A stretch of DNA of 64,000 nucleotides, from positions 124,001 through 188,000 of the forward strand of contig MCFE01000053.1 of assembly GCA_002104905.1 (NCBI GenBank). The letters run 5' to 3'. Position 1 is the stretch's first letter, and every line of letters begins with the position of its first letter. The DNA is from Basidiobolus meristosporus CBS 931.73 (Eukaryota; Basidiobolomycota; Basidiobolomycetes; Basidiobolales; Basidiobolaceae). The position numbers were made by a program, and so were the translations under genes. The notes under the pieces are model-generated. The model was given only the letters and a program-made list of their open reading frames with translations. It did no database searches and was not told the origin of the DNA. Below are positions 12,769-23,658 of the stretch, piece after piece.

Positions 12769-15475
12769 TTAATTGCCGAAAAAGCGTTTGTATAGACCAC
12801 TGATACCACTGTGGTCATTGGTATCGTATGCAGAACCGCCAGATCCACCACCATTACCGCCAGATCCACCACCGTTACCGCCAGATCCACCGCCATTTCC
12901 ACCAGAGCCGCCACCATTGCCAGGGCCATATCCTCCGGCACCACCACCGTTACCACCGGATCCGCCACCATTACCGCCGGCTCCTCCTCCGTTTCCAGTA
13001 TCATAGCCACCAGCACCTCCTCCGTTTCCACCGGATCCACCGCCATTTCCACCAGATCCTCCACCGTTTCCTGGACCATAACCACCGGCACCTCCTCCAT
13101 TACCTCCAGACCCTCCTCCATTTCCACCGGATCCTCCACCGTTGCCACCAGATCCACCGCCATTTCCAGTGTCATAGGCTCCAGAACCTCCTCCATTGCC
13201 ACCAGCACCACCTCCGTTTCCTGGGCCATATCCTCCGGTTCCACCACCGTTACCGCCGGCACCACCTCCGTTGCCAGTATCGTATCCTCCAGCGCCTCCG
13301 CCGTTACCACCGGATCCACCACCATTGCCACCAGCACCTCCTCCGTTTCCTGGACCATAACCACCGGCACCGCCACCATTGCCGCCTGATCCTCCACCAT
13401 TACCACCAGATCCGCCACCGTTTCCAGTGTCATAGGTTCCAGCCCCTCCTCCGTTTCCGCCGCCATTACCACCAGCTCCTCCTCCATTTCCTGGGCCATA
13501 ACTACCGGCTCCACCCCCATTGCCTCCAGAACCTCCACCGTTTCCGGTATCATACGCACCAGAGCCTCCGCCGTTACCACCGGATCCACCGCCGTTGCCA
13601 CCAGAGCCTCCTCCGTTTCCTGGGCCGTAGCCACCGGCTCCTCCTCCATTACCACCAGACCCTCCTCCATTACCACCAGATCCTCCGCCGTTTCCAGTAT
13701 CGTAGGCTCCACCACCGTTTCCACCGGATCCACCACCGTTGCCACCAGAGCCTCCTCCGTTTCCTGGGCCATAGCCACCGGCACCACCACCATTGCCTCC
13801 GGATCCTCCGCCATTTCCTCCAGATCCTCCGCCGTTTCCAGTATCGTAGGCTCCACCACCGTTTCCACCGGATCCACCACCGTTGCCACCAGAGCCCCCT
13901 CCGTTTCCTGGGCCATAGCCACCAGCACCGCCACCGTTGCCTCCTGAGCCTCCTCCATTGCCTCCAGAACCACCACCGTTTCCGGTATCATATGCACCAG
14001 AGCCTCCGCCGTTACCACCGGATCCACCGCCGTTACCACCAGAGCCTCCTCCGTTTCCTGGACCGTAGCCACCGGCGCCACCTCCATTACCTCCAGATCC
14101 ACCGCCGTTACCACCAGAACCACCGCCGTTTCCGGTATCATATGCACCAGCGCCACCTCCATTACCACCAGCACCACCACCGTTGCCGCCGGCTCCCCCT
14201 CCATTTCCTGGACCGTATCCTCCAGCGCCACCGCCATTTCCACCGGATCCGCCACCGTTGCCTCCGGATCCGCCGCCATTTCCGGTGTCGTAGGAACCAG
14301 CACCACCACCGTGCACCAGCTCCTCCATTTCCTGGGCCGTATCCACCGGCACCGCCACCATTACCACCGGATCCTCCACCGTTTCCTGGTCCGTACCCAC
14401 CGGCACCACCGCCATTGCCTCCTGATCCACCACCATTGCCACCGGATCCACCACCATTGCCACCGGATCCACCACCGTTTCCGGTATCGTAGGCACCAGC
14501 ACCAGCACCACCACCGTTTCCGCCGGATCCTCCTCCATTTCCTGGGCCGTATCCGCCAGCGCCGCCACCATTGCCTCCTGATCCACCACCGTTACCACCG
14601 GATCCTCCACCATTTCCAGTGTCGTAGGCACCAGCACCACCACCGTTTCCGCCGGATCCACCGCCGTTGCCACCAGAGCCTCCTCCATTTCCTGGGCCGT
14701 ATCCGCCAGCGCCGCCACCATTGCCACCTGATCCACCACCGTTTCCAGTGTCGTAGGCACCAGCACCGCCACCGTTTCCGCCGGATCCACCACCGTTGCC
14801 ACCAGAGCCTCCTCCGTTTCCTGGGCCGTAGCCACCGGCACCGCCGCCATTGCCACCTGATCCGCCACCATTGCCACCGGCTCCACCACCGTTTCCAGTG
14901 TCGTAGGCACCAGCACCGCCACCGTTTCCGCCGGATCCACCACCGTTGCCACCAGAGCCTCCTCCGTTTCCTGGGCCGTAGCCACCGGCACCGCCGCCAT
15001 TGCCACCTGATCCACCACCATTGCCACCGGCTCCACCACCGTTTCCAGTGTCGTAGGCACCAGCACCGCCACCGTTTCCGCCGGACCCACCGCCGTTGCC
15101 ACCAGAGCCTCCTCCGTTTCCTGGGCCATAACCACCGGCACCACCTCCATTTCCTCCAGATCCACCACCGTTGCCACCGGCACCGCCACCATTTCCTCCG
15201 GATCCACCTCCGTTACCAGTGTCATAACCACCAGCACCACCTCCATTACCGCCGGATCCACCTCCATTTCCACCAGAACCTCCGCCATTTCCTGGGCCAT
15301 ATCCTCCAGCACCTCCTCCGTTCCCTCCGGACCCGCCTCCGTTACCTGCACCCGAGAGATCGCTGGTATCATAGGCACCAACACCGCTTCCAGCACCATG
15401 ACCGGACCCAGCTCCCGCACTTGCTGAGGTAGCAGCGGAAATTAAAAAGATGAGGGCAGGGGCAGAGAATTTCAT
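12769..15475 (-). CDS. Secreted glycine-rich repeat protein (silk- or wall-like), frame broken near 14310
   Basis: Intronless gene for a protein of about 900 residues. The start at 15475 gives a clear signal peptide (MKFSAPALIFLISAATSASA), and a TATA box lies about 70 bases upstream. The body is built of GG[S/A]GGN blocks punctuated by two tyrosine motifs, YGPGN (18 copies) and YDTGN (16 copies), which alternate almost strictly. The ends carry related non-repeat motifs: AYDTSDLSG near the N terminus and AYDTNDHSG before the C-terminal GLYKRFFGN. No cysteine, membrane anchor or enzyme domain is visible. Composition recalls plant glycine-rich wall proteins and silk GPGGY-type motifs, but I do not recognise a family. 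Near 14310 the frame shifts by one base: the N-terminal frame runs into GARWWCW while the correct repeat continues in the next frame from HGGGAGSYDTGN. Very long frames on the opposite strand are shadows of the repeat. Confidence 0.85.
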
Positions 15476-15543
15476 AGTACTGAAAACGCTTAAATATCTA
15501 AAGACTCGAAGGTCTGATACATCCAACTGGGAAGATGGCCGAG

Positions 15544-15551
15544 CTTATATA
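15544..15551 (-). promoter_or_regulatory. TATA box of the glycine-rich protein gene
   Basis: TATATAAG on the minus strand, about 70 bases upstream of the ATG at 15475. Several of the secreted-protein genes in this window have a clear TATA box at a similar distance, unlike the housekeeping genes. Confidence 0.7.
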
Positions 15552-16249
15552 CCTCGAAGGCAATCTTGCCAAATTATGCCAATGAATCCTAATTGAGGTT
15601 CCAATTGAAAAATCGCTGAATTTTGGAATAGCGCCCTTAAACTTTGGAATTGTTCCCCTTGACCCCTTAATGTATTTGTTTCGGGATACAATATCAGTGT
15701 TTACTGATCTGTTCTCAAAGCCTTAGTATTGAGCTAAAATAATCATGCACTCATGTGTTCCTTACATTATATTGAAACATTTCTATCCCTTAAACCGAGG
15801 GAAATCATCAAATAGTACGAAGCGAGCAATGTATTGCGAATGCGTTGACATTGATGGAAGATTATTCAGTGTATGGGAGATTGATTTATGGATCTGTAAA
15901 GCACATTATTCCCTCAAGTATGATCCTACATTCCAAAATAGGGAAATGATTCCATTGGGTTCATGACATTATGATAGAGCATGTGTTGGCACTCAAGACA
16001 TACATCGGCCCACCTGCATAATGGTGCCTTGACTTTAGTGCACCCTTTTACACACTCTAGTTGTATTTCGACCATCTTCTATCTGGATTCCCTAAAAGTT
16101 AGTCCACATTCGTATCGTAAATATTCCGAATGTAGGAAATTAAATCGGTCATCGAGGATGGTCTATTGCCATAGCCTTTAGCAAACAGCAGCTGGGAATT
16201 TGGACATTGCGTTACTGCAAGTTCAGTGCACCAAGAATTCCCCGGTCGC

Positions 16250-16256
16250 TATATAT
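16250..16256 (+). promoter_or_regulatory. TATA box of Kre9-like gene 1
   Basis: TATATAT about 110 bases upstream of the ATG at 16363. The same sequence is present in the mirror copy (near 18146) and, in related form, upstream of gene 3 near 19300. Confidence 0.65.
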
Positions 16257-16362
16257 CGGCCTTATGCCCACTTCTCCTCAAGTCAAACAACCTCGCTTAC
16301 CACGAGTACTTCAGCCAATACCCCAAGTCTCAAAACCCACAACTCCTGATAAACCGGGCAAC

Positions 16363-17061
16363 ATGCATTTCACTCGTGTCTTCTTGTGCGCTACATTCTC
16401 TGCTCTGTTCTACTACGCAGAGGCCAGCCCGTCAATCACCTCCCCTCTGGGAAGCAATTGGCAAGCAGGAACAACGCAGACAATCACCTGGATTGACAAC
16501 GGGGACAAGGAAGGGATGCCCGAGTACTTTGACCTCTACCTGATGGCTGGCAAGATGACAGCTCTCCAGCAGGTGGGTGTGATTGCCACCAACATCACCA
16601 CCAAGCCAGGTCAGTACAAATGGGACATCCCGAAGGAAACACCATCAGGAAAGGACTATGCCATTCGTATTGGTGCGCCACCGAGTGTCTCATACAGTCC
16701 ATATTTCGAGATCTCCGGAGGTGCCGGCTCAAGACCCGAAAGTGGCCAAACTACTGGCTACTATGGTACGAGCACACCAAACTCGGACACTTCAGCGGGA
16801 TATAACCCTGACAAACAGTCACCCGCGTCACCCAGCCCCGGCCCGAACGGAAAATCAAGCGAGTCACAGCGCAAGAGTATGGGAAGCAGTGTGGACGCAT
16901 CGACACTCACCATCCTCACCATTGGAGCTTTGGCGATTGGATCAACAGTCTCACATTGTAGAGAATCGATGACAGGCGTAGTAGGATCGAATGACGATTC
17001 AATTAGAACGGAAAATGATGTTAGAGAAACCGCGAACCCATTATTTATTGGTCAGATGTAG
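16363..17061 (+). CDS. Kre9/Knh1-like wall protein 1, GPI tail lost by a one-base deletion
   Basis: Secreted protein of the Kre9_KNH (Ser/Thr-rich GPI-anchored membrane) family, thought to act at the cell wall. The signal peptide (MHFTRVFLCATFSALFYYAEA) is followed by an immunoglobulin-like Kre9 domain with SPLGSNWQAGTTQTITW and GQYKWDIPKETPSGKDYAIR, then a Ser/Pro-rich linker. In its mirror copy (18040-17441) the protein ends in a short hydrophobic GPI signal, TLTILTIGALAIGINSLTL. Here one A is missing at about 16941 (attggatc against attggaatc), so the frame runs on for 40 hydrophilic residues (STVSHCRESMTG...) and the GPI signal is no longer C-terminal. The product (232 residues) would probably be mis-sorted or membrane-spanning. 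The ATG at 16363 is chosen over upstream frame because it begins the signal peptide. Confidence 0.88.
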   Translation: MHFTRVFLCATFSALFYYAEASPSITSPLGSNWQAGTTQTITWIDNGDKEGMPEYFDLYLMAGKMTALQQVGVIATNITTKPGQYKWDIPKETPSGKDYAIRIGAPPSVSYSPYFEISGGAGSRPESGQTTGYYGTSTPNSDTSAGYNPDKQSPASPSPGPNGKSSESQRKSMGSSVDASTLTILTIGALAIGSTVSHCRESMTGVVGSNDDSIRTENDVRETANPLFIGQM

Positions 17062-17440
17062 AAAATCTATATTTAATATATGAATAAAAGCAAAATTCTT
17101 ACCTATCTTTTCTTTCATACAAAATCATTTTGCTGGTAATATGAAGAAATCAAGAATCAACGTTCCTATTGTCCCCTGAGTCCCGTATTTTTATTACACC
17201 ACTCATGTATCTTTTCATTATTGGAGGTTTATAAGTGAACCAGGCGGATGAAATCATCACGGATTAGTAACTTCAAATACGATTATTCGCGAAGTAATTC
17301 GTGCATGTTGAGTTTACTGGAATTGGGGTTTATTATGAAAATTAAAGAACAATTAATAAATACAAATTTCCCATTCTCTAGCACCATTGTCTAATCTAAT
17401 GGAATCGTCATTCGATCCTGCTACGCCTGTCATTGATTCT
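17062..17440. other. Spacer between the convergent Kre9-like genes
   Basis: AT-rich centre of the inverted repeat. It holds the 3' flanks of both genes and nothing else recognisable. Confidence 0.55.
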
Positions 17441-18040
17441 CTACAATGTGAGACTGTTGATTCCAATCGCCAAAGCTCCAATGGTGAGGATGGTGAGTGT
17501 CGATGCGTCCACACTGCTTCCCATACTCTTGCGCTGTGACTCGCTTGATTTTCCGTTCGGGCCGGGGCTGGGTGACGCGGGTGACTGTTTGTCAGGGTTA
17601 TATCCCGCTGAAGTGTCCGAGTTTGGTGTGCTCGTACCATAGTAGCCAGTAGTTTGGCCACTTTCGGGTCTTGAGCCGGCACCTCCGGAGATCTCGAAAT
17701 ATGGACTGTATGAGACACTCGGTGGCGCACCAATACGAATGGCATAGTCCTTTCCTGATGGTGTTTCCTTCGGGATGTCCCATTTGTACTGACCTGGCTT
17801 GGTGGTGATGTTGGTGGCAATCACACCCACCTGCTGAAGAGCTGTCATCTTGCCAGCCATCAGGTAGAGGTCAAAGTACTCGGGCATCCCTTCCTTGTCC
17901 CCGTTGTCAATCCAGGTGATTGTCTGCGTTGTTCCTGCTTGCCAATTGCTTCCCAGAGGGGAGGTGATTGACGGGCTGGCCTCTGCGTAGTAGAACAGAG
18001 CAGAGAATGTAGCGCACAAGAAGACACGAGTGAAATGCAT
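17441..18040 (-). CDS. Kre9/Knh1-like GPI-anchored wall protein 2
   Basis: Intact mirror copy of gene 1: 199 residues, intronless. It has a signal peptide, Kre9 domain (residues about 22-120), a Gly/Ser/Pro-rich linker with likely O-glycosylation sites (SPASPSPGPNG), and a C-terminal hydrophobic segment ending INSLTL that fits a GPI-attachment signal, with a Ser/Gly-rich stretch before it as possible cleavage site. The N-terminal 125 residues are identical to those of genes 1 and 3. The promoter is part of the inverted repeat, so it should be expressed like gene 1. Confidence 0.9.
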   Translation of the reverse strand: MHFTRVFLCATFSALFYYAEASPSITSPLGSNWQAGTTQTITWIDNGDKEGMPEYFDLYLMAGKMTALQQVGVIATNITTKPGQYKWDIPKETPSGKDYAIRIGAPPSVSYSPYFEISGGAGSRPESGQTTGYYGTSTPNSDTSAGYNPDKQSPASPSPGPNGKSSESQRKSMGSSVDASTLTILTIGALAIGINSLTL

Positions 18041-18561
18041 GTTGCCCGGTTTATCAGGAGTTGTAGGTTTTGAGACTTGGGGTATCGGCTGAAGTACTCG
18101 TGGTAAGCGAGGTTGTTTGACTTGAGGAGAAGTGGGCACAAGGCCGATATATAGCGACCGGGGAATTCTTGGTGCACTGAACTTGCAGTAACATACACTC
18201 AAACTCCTTCTCAACGTCATCTGCTGCATACCAAGTGGGTAGATGTATTAATATAAAAGTGGAAATTTTGAACTCCACATGCACTCCTCGCCCACCCACC
18301 CCCGCACTCTTGGACATTGCAGCGGAAACTAAAGCTGGGATAACCATTTTTCCCTACTGACGGTAGCTGGGTATAAGTAACTCTACTATCCTTGAATCGT
18401 TTTTGAGTAATTTCATGAATGCTGGATGGAATTTAACAAACAGTTCGAACTCCCTGGAATCAATAGAGTATTGTATATAGAAATTGTTTATTTCTTAATA
18501 ACAACCTAACTACACATAAATAAGATCTTCTGCCCAATAATTATTTTCTAAATGATAAGAA
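18041..18561. other. Promoter of Kre9-like gene 2 and 3' flank of gene 3
   Basis: The first 150 bases are inverted-repeat arm with the TATA box near 18146. The rest is unique sequence without a supported gene. Confidence 0.55.
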
Positions 18562-19137
18562 TTACATGTTCTTGAAATAGAAAGCAAACATACTGGACAC
18601 CAGTAAATGAGATAGATTGTGTCTGGTAATAATACCCTCTGATGGTTTGGCATGGGCGCTTGAAATAATACTAGAATTAGGTTTCTGTTCCTCCGCTTTA
18701 GTTCCATTACTCTGGGGCTTTGTATCAGTACCGGAGCTACCATTTCCGGATACGTTGCTATCGGGTCTTGAGCCAGCACCTCCGGAGATCTCGAAATATG
18801 GACTGTATGAGACACTCGGTGGCGCACCAATACGAATGGCATAGTCCTTTCCTGATGGTGTTTCCTTCGGGATGTCCCATTTGTACTGACCTGGCTTGGT
18901 GGTGATGTTGGTGGCAATCACACCCACCTGCTGAAGAGCTGTCATCTTGCCAGCCATCAGGTAGAGGTCAAAGTACTCGGGCATCCCTTCCTTGTCCCCG
19001 TTGTCAATCCAGGTGATTGTCTGCGTTGTTCCTGCTTGCCAATTACTTCCCAGAGGGGAGGTGATTGATGGGCTGGCCTCTGCGTAGTAGAACAGAGCAG
19101 AGAATGTAGCGCACAAGAAGACACGGGTGAAATGCAT
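18562..19137 (-). CDS. Kre9/Knh1-like wall protein 3 (mosaic paralogue)
   Basis: 191-residue member of the same family. From the ATG at 19137 to about 18762 it is nearly identical in DNA to genes 1 and 2 (identical protein for about 125 residues), then changes abruptly into an unrelated linker (NVSGNGSSGTDTKPQSNGT) and a different tail ending LVSSMFAFYFKNM. The tail is only weakly like a GPI signal. The 5' leader is diverged too, although a related TATA region (near 19300) and the sequence ctgcagtaa remain. The sharp edges suggest gene conversion of the domain-coding segment only. Confidence 0.87.
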   Translation of the reverse strand: MHFTRVFLCATFSALFYYAEASPSITSPLGSNWQAGTTQTITWIDNGDKEGMPEYFDLYLMAGKMTALQQVGVIATNITTKPGQYKWDIPKETPSGKDYAIRIGAPPSVSYSPYFEISGGAGSRPDSNVSGNGSSGTDTKPQSNGTKAEEQKPNSSIISSAHAKPSEGIITRHNLSHLLVSSMFAFYFKNM

Positions 19138-20636
19138 ACTGATCAAGTTAGAAACTACAGATATTGAATTCTAGATAAATATGATTGGTGCTCAATAGAC
19201 TCTTTCTAAGTATCCTTTATGTTGATTCGGTAACAGAGGGATAAAGTGCTTGTATGAAAGTCAGTGGCTTGATTCGGAAGGATGGATAAGGGCCCCATAT
19301 ATAGTGATCGGGAAATTACAGATGCACCAAATCTGCAGTAATGCAATCAACTCTCATCGAATGCAAGATGTCAGTTAAAATCCCCACAGTTATGCGGAAG
19401 GATTGCTTTGGACTTTCTCCGAGGTCCACTCTTATGCAATGGAGGTTTTGTTCCCCAGCCCTCTCAAAACGCTGTGTATCGTAACATCTAATCTTGAAGA
19501 CTGTGGTGTGATTCGAGTAGGAATTCATGAACAGGGCATACTAAAGAACACGGTTGCTTCAAAGATCATACAGATACATATAAACGTGTACACCTAGCGG
19601 ACCTCCGCAGCCATGATCTTCGCTATAATATCAATCATGAACATGTTTGTGTTTGTGCCACATCCATCAATGTTACTCGACCGGCCTAGTTAGGAATATC
19701 ATGATACAATTCACTAAAGCGCATATATAGCAGACTCGATGACAGCTGACCTATATGCAGTAATCCATCCCCAAACCACCTCACATTCATATATCTCGTA
19801 CTGAGAGTGACTACCAGAGTGACTATGGCTAAAAGGGAGCTTTTTTATCTGAAACCAAAATATGGGATTTCCAATGAAGAGCCACGAAGCCAGGGTGTAT
19901 AGTCAACTCGGGTCACCTTTACGTAGACAACAATACAATTAAACTCTAAACTCCATTAAGACGGGACCTAGACTCACAACCAGCCATCAGAGAATTCGAC
20001 CAGATCAAGTGGAACCATGCGATCTGATGTTTTTAGCAATAACTTTTTATGGCCTTCGTTAGCGATAGCACTAAAGCCAGTCTTGGCATACCTTAATGCC
20101 TTGACCACTCAGCCGCCAACGCTTGGCTCGTAATGTTCCCAATTATAGACCATTCTTTGTGTATGCAACATGGATGTGCTTTAACCTTGTCAACATGACA
20201 CATCACAACTTCACCAGTTCTGTGTGCTTAATCCAAATGGAGTTAAGTGTACTGTACTTCATTGGCGCCTCGGATCTGAGACACAGACATTAGTAAGCTT
20301 GAGATTTTTTTATATTGATTTTATTTCGGTTGGATTATTTGGTCATAGTACACGATTGTAGCTGCATATTGGTAATCTACAATATCGATTGGAACTATCA
20401 TTTTGTTGGCCCATTCTAGCCAATATATAGGGTTGGTACTGTAATATTGGGGAAATTTCTGTATTCTACATAAACCCTATGCATGGTGCGCACTTGAGAT
20501 TCCCAAACCTCCATAAATTTATACAATTTCCTGATTTCTCTTTCCGTCTGTTCTGTATTATACTTGTACTTGACCAAAGTGTGCGCTACTTCCTCTCCAT
20601 ATCCACGAGAACCCATAGGTGCATATTATCATTCTC
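19138..20636. other. Intergenic region, 1.5 kb
   Basis: Promoter regions of Kre9-like gene 3 and of the Zn2Cys6 gene. Several in-frame short ORFs occur but none shows a domain or normal composition. No RNA gene recognised. Confidence 0.5.
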
Positions 20637-22994
20637 ATGTTGACTTCTCAAGAAGCCAGCTTTTCTAGCGAGGCCAATGCGAATAAGAAATCTAGGACAA
20701 GCCGCGCTTGCGATCTCTGCAGACGAAAAAAAGTAAAGTGCGATGGTCTAAAGCCAACCTGCTCTAATTGCAGCTCTCTCGGCCATGATTGTACCTATCT
20801 CGACAAGCCTAAAAAACGGGGTCCACAAAGTTCCCAACCAAAGGCCCTGGAAGCACGACTTAAACACCTAGAGAGTTTGCTCACTTCGCTTGTCGACAAC
20901 GGTGGCGCCATGACCAACCAAATCGCCAATGAATTACGCTCAATTAACGAACACGGCGATTCATCCCCCAACATAGAGTCACCCGAACAAGAAGAATCGG
21001 AGGTAACTATCCTTGCAGAGAAGCCTGGCCGATCCGATGCTAAAACCTTTATTTAGGAGGAACTGAGCGAAGACGAGGATCACAGCGCGGATGAGGATGC
21101 CGCGTTGGATGTTGGTGATAAGCCATGCCCTCAAGATGTATCATATCGGTATGCCGGGAGCAGCTCTGGCATGTACTTACTAAACGACAATATCAAAAGA
21201 AGCCAATCTGTACACGATATTCGGAAACTTCTGCCGGAAGCATACAATGATATTCCGGATCTTCCGGAGTCATTTCCCCCACCGGAGCTCGGTGAAAAAT
21301 TGTTGAAGATATATTTTTGTCGATTTCACCCGTATATGCCAGTGTTCCACGCGAACGGATTTATGAACAAATATCGAGAAGGAAAGGTTCCCCCTATTGT
21401 TCTCAACGCCGTCTACGGGCTCGCATGTATCCACTCTGGAGATCACAATATCTTCCCAGATGTCGAGTCATACACCAAATATGCTCAGATGTTCTTTCTT
21501 CGCACCAAAGCATACCTTGATCAAGAATACCATTCATCATCCATTCCGGTGATTCAAGCACTCTTTCTGATGACATTCAGCCCTACGTCGGGATGGCTCT
21601 TCCTTGGGATGGCTATTCGTATGGCTCAAGATCTAGGCCTGCATAGAAATATCGAGTCCCAAAGCATGGACCCCATCGAAAGGGAAGACCGCAGATTGTT
21701 GTGGTGGTGCTGCGTTGTTATGGACCGTTTTCAGAGTTCGGCTCTCGGCAAGCCGATGTCCATCAGTGAGACAGACTTTGACACAAAACTGCCATTGGAA
21801 ATAGCAAGCTCGCAGCCCATATTTACCAACTTACCGAACTCCGTCGTTTCCTTACGGTATTTCACTCATCTGATCCGCCTGACTAGTATCATTGGCCGGA
21901 TAATGAAGGAGGTATACGGGGTTGATTCTCCCCCGAACGCTACCGGAAAGATCCTTTGGACACTAAATACAGAGATTCGAGACTGGGAGGCAACATTGCC
22001 TGCGGAGTTCAAGTATGATTACACACGGCCACTGAAGAACAACGTACACTCCATCATGCTCAATACTTTCTGCCAATTCGCCGTCATCTTGCTGAACCGT
22101 CCATTCATCCCACGAGCAAACAAGTACAAGAAGTCCACAGCAATCAGCCCTGCGCTAAAGGTCTGCTCAAGAGCTGCCAGCATCATGACATTCATAAGTT
22201 ACCACACTCCCAATGGATATAGATTACACGGGGTTATTTTCAAGACATTGTTTACATTTTCATCTTCAATGATCCATCTTATCAGCTCACTGTCAAACGC
22301 ACCCGACATCGCACAAACCGGAAGAATCAATTTGTCGTTTAATTTACGCTTATTGCAAGAGTATCAGGAGATCTCATCGGGCTCGGCGCGTTGCCTCAAC
22401 TTCATGAGAGAGATCGTTCAGGATCGGAAGGTGCATAAAGTGAACGAGCTTCCGCCAGAGCCGCCCTTGCCTCCACCAGTCCCGATCTCACCTGACCTCA
22501 ATAACAAAACCCCAAAACGAAGTGATTCGGGGGCTCTTCTAATCATCCCAGAAAGACATTTTGGCTCTCCGGTAAATCGGAACTCGGGGTCACTTTCGCC
22601 GACCAGTATAACAACGCTCAATTCGGTCAAGATGGAATCACCATCGGAGCCGTCTCAAACCACCACCCCTACTGTTACCACGTACCCAAACCTGAACCAA
22701 ATCAATATCGCGGACCCGATATTCCAGTATCCTAATATCTCCCAAACCATGCAAGGCCCAAGGAATCTGTTCTCACCAGAGGCCTACTCCAGCCCGGGTA
22801 ATTACATGAATTCCCAGCGTGAGGCAAGTGTGAATTCATCCATGTCCTTGTCCGAGATCTATCAGCAGGATTGTGCACCCGGCCCCTTCATCGGGAATCC
22901 GCAGTTCTACAACAACCACCAAATGGACATCAATATGCAGGAGTGGAATAATTATATTGACCAGTTTTCGAATTTCGCCTCCCCGTCCATGTAA
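20637..22994 (+). CDS. Zn(II)2Cys6 fungal transcription factor
   Basis: Binuclear zinc cluster transcriptional regulator, 767 residues, nuclear. Two exons: 20637-21002 and 21057-22994; the 54-base intron (gtaact...atttag) removes an in-frame TAG that would otherwise split the gene. The zinc cluster is CDLCRRKKVKC-x6-C-x2-C-x6-C near residues 25-52, followed by a basic linker (KPKKRGPQ) and a short coiled coil (LEARLKHLESLLTSL) for dimerisation. The fungal-specific transcription factor domain follows (about residues 190-400), with GWLFLGMAIRMAQDLGLHR and RRLLWWCCVVMDRF. The C terminus is Ser/Pro/Asn-rich, like an activation region. I chose the ATG at 20637 because upstream in-frame sequence has only a GTG. 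It is convergent with an MFS transporter; whether it regulates that gene is unknown. Confidence 0.94.
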
Positions 22995-23658
22995 TTTTAT
23001 CATCCCTTTATGCACCCCGCATCCTCAGCCGACCCCTAGAACGTGCTGCTTTGTTACCGCACCACGACTGTAATTGTTTTACCGAAGCACTCTATGACCG
23101 TTAGCTTCTAGGGATGTCTGCTTCGCCCCGACCCCGTAAGCAGACGGATACATCCACATTCAGGCCCCTTTGGGCCCGGTCACTGGAATGGAAAGAAGAA
23201 TAAATTTTTCATTTGATTGTAAAGATGACGATGTTGTGGAACTGATTTTGTTACGGTCTGTTACGGCATGCAAGTCTTTTTCCTACATTTCCTCATCAAT
23301 CAATTCTTCTCACATCAGATGTGATGCGTCAGGCGCATAGATGTGGAGGTCACGCAATCCCTCCTTTGACAGTCCTGACTCGCGCGAAACCTCGATACGA
23401 TCAGGATGAGGGTGAGGGTGAGGGTGAGGAAAGAGGAACACAAGTGAGTTCGACAAAAATAGGACTTTCGGCGTACGATGCCATTACAGGTCAACACTAG
23501 CAGCTTTTCAACAAATTGGGATGGTCTACACTCCGATCTATCAACGTGGATCAGATGGCTGGAAATAGGTAGGCTGGTGAGCCAATTGTGCCAAATCCCA
23601 TTCCCCTGAAATGGAAACTGGTTTGACTATTTCCGGAGGGATGCACCGATACTAAATA
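22995..23658. other. Convergent intergenic region
   Basis: 3' flanks of the zinc-cluster gene and of the MFS gene. It contains a short GAGGGT-type repeat at about 23403-23431. No gene seen. Confidence 0.55.

Larger units (their letters stand above)
15476..16362. other. Divergent intergenic region
   Basis: Promoter space between the glycine-rich gene and the first Kre9-like gene. A 73-codon frame (15745-15966) has no recognisable feature. The inverted-repeat arm of the Kre9-like pair begins near 16211. Confidence 0.55.
16211..18191. repeat. Inverted repeat carrying two tail-to-tail Kre9-like genes
   Basis: The arm 16211 to about 17030 is repeated in reverse complement from 18191 down to about 17375. 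It includes promoter, TATA box, leader and coding sequence, and differs at only a few bases. The spacer of about 340 bases is AT-rich. Homology starts abruptly at ttactgcaagttcagtgc and fades after the stop codons. Confidence 0.93.

Noticed and set aside
12773-15432. Very long plus-strand open frames (554 and 373 codons) and long minus-strand frames rich in Val/Met/Glu or His/Arg
   Set aside because: They are out-of-frame or antisense shadows of the Gly-rich repeat; only the GGN/YGPGN/YDTGN frame begins with a signal peptide and has a meaningful repeat.
21003-21056. Premature stop in the zinc-cluster factor
   Set aside because: The TAG is inside a good 54-base GT-AG intron, phase 0 on both sides.
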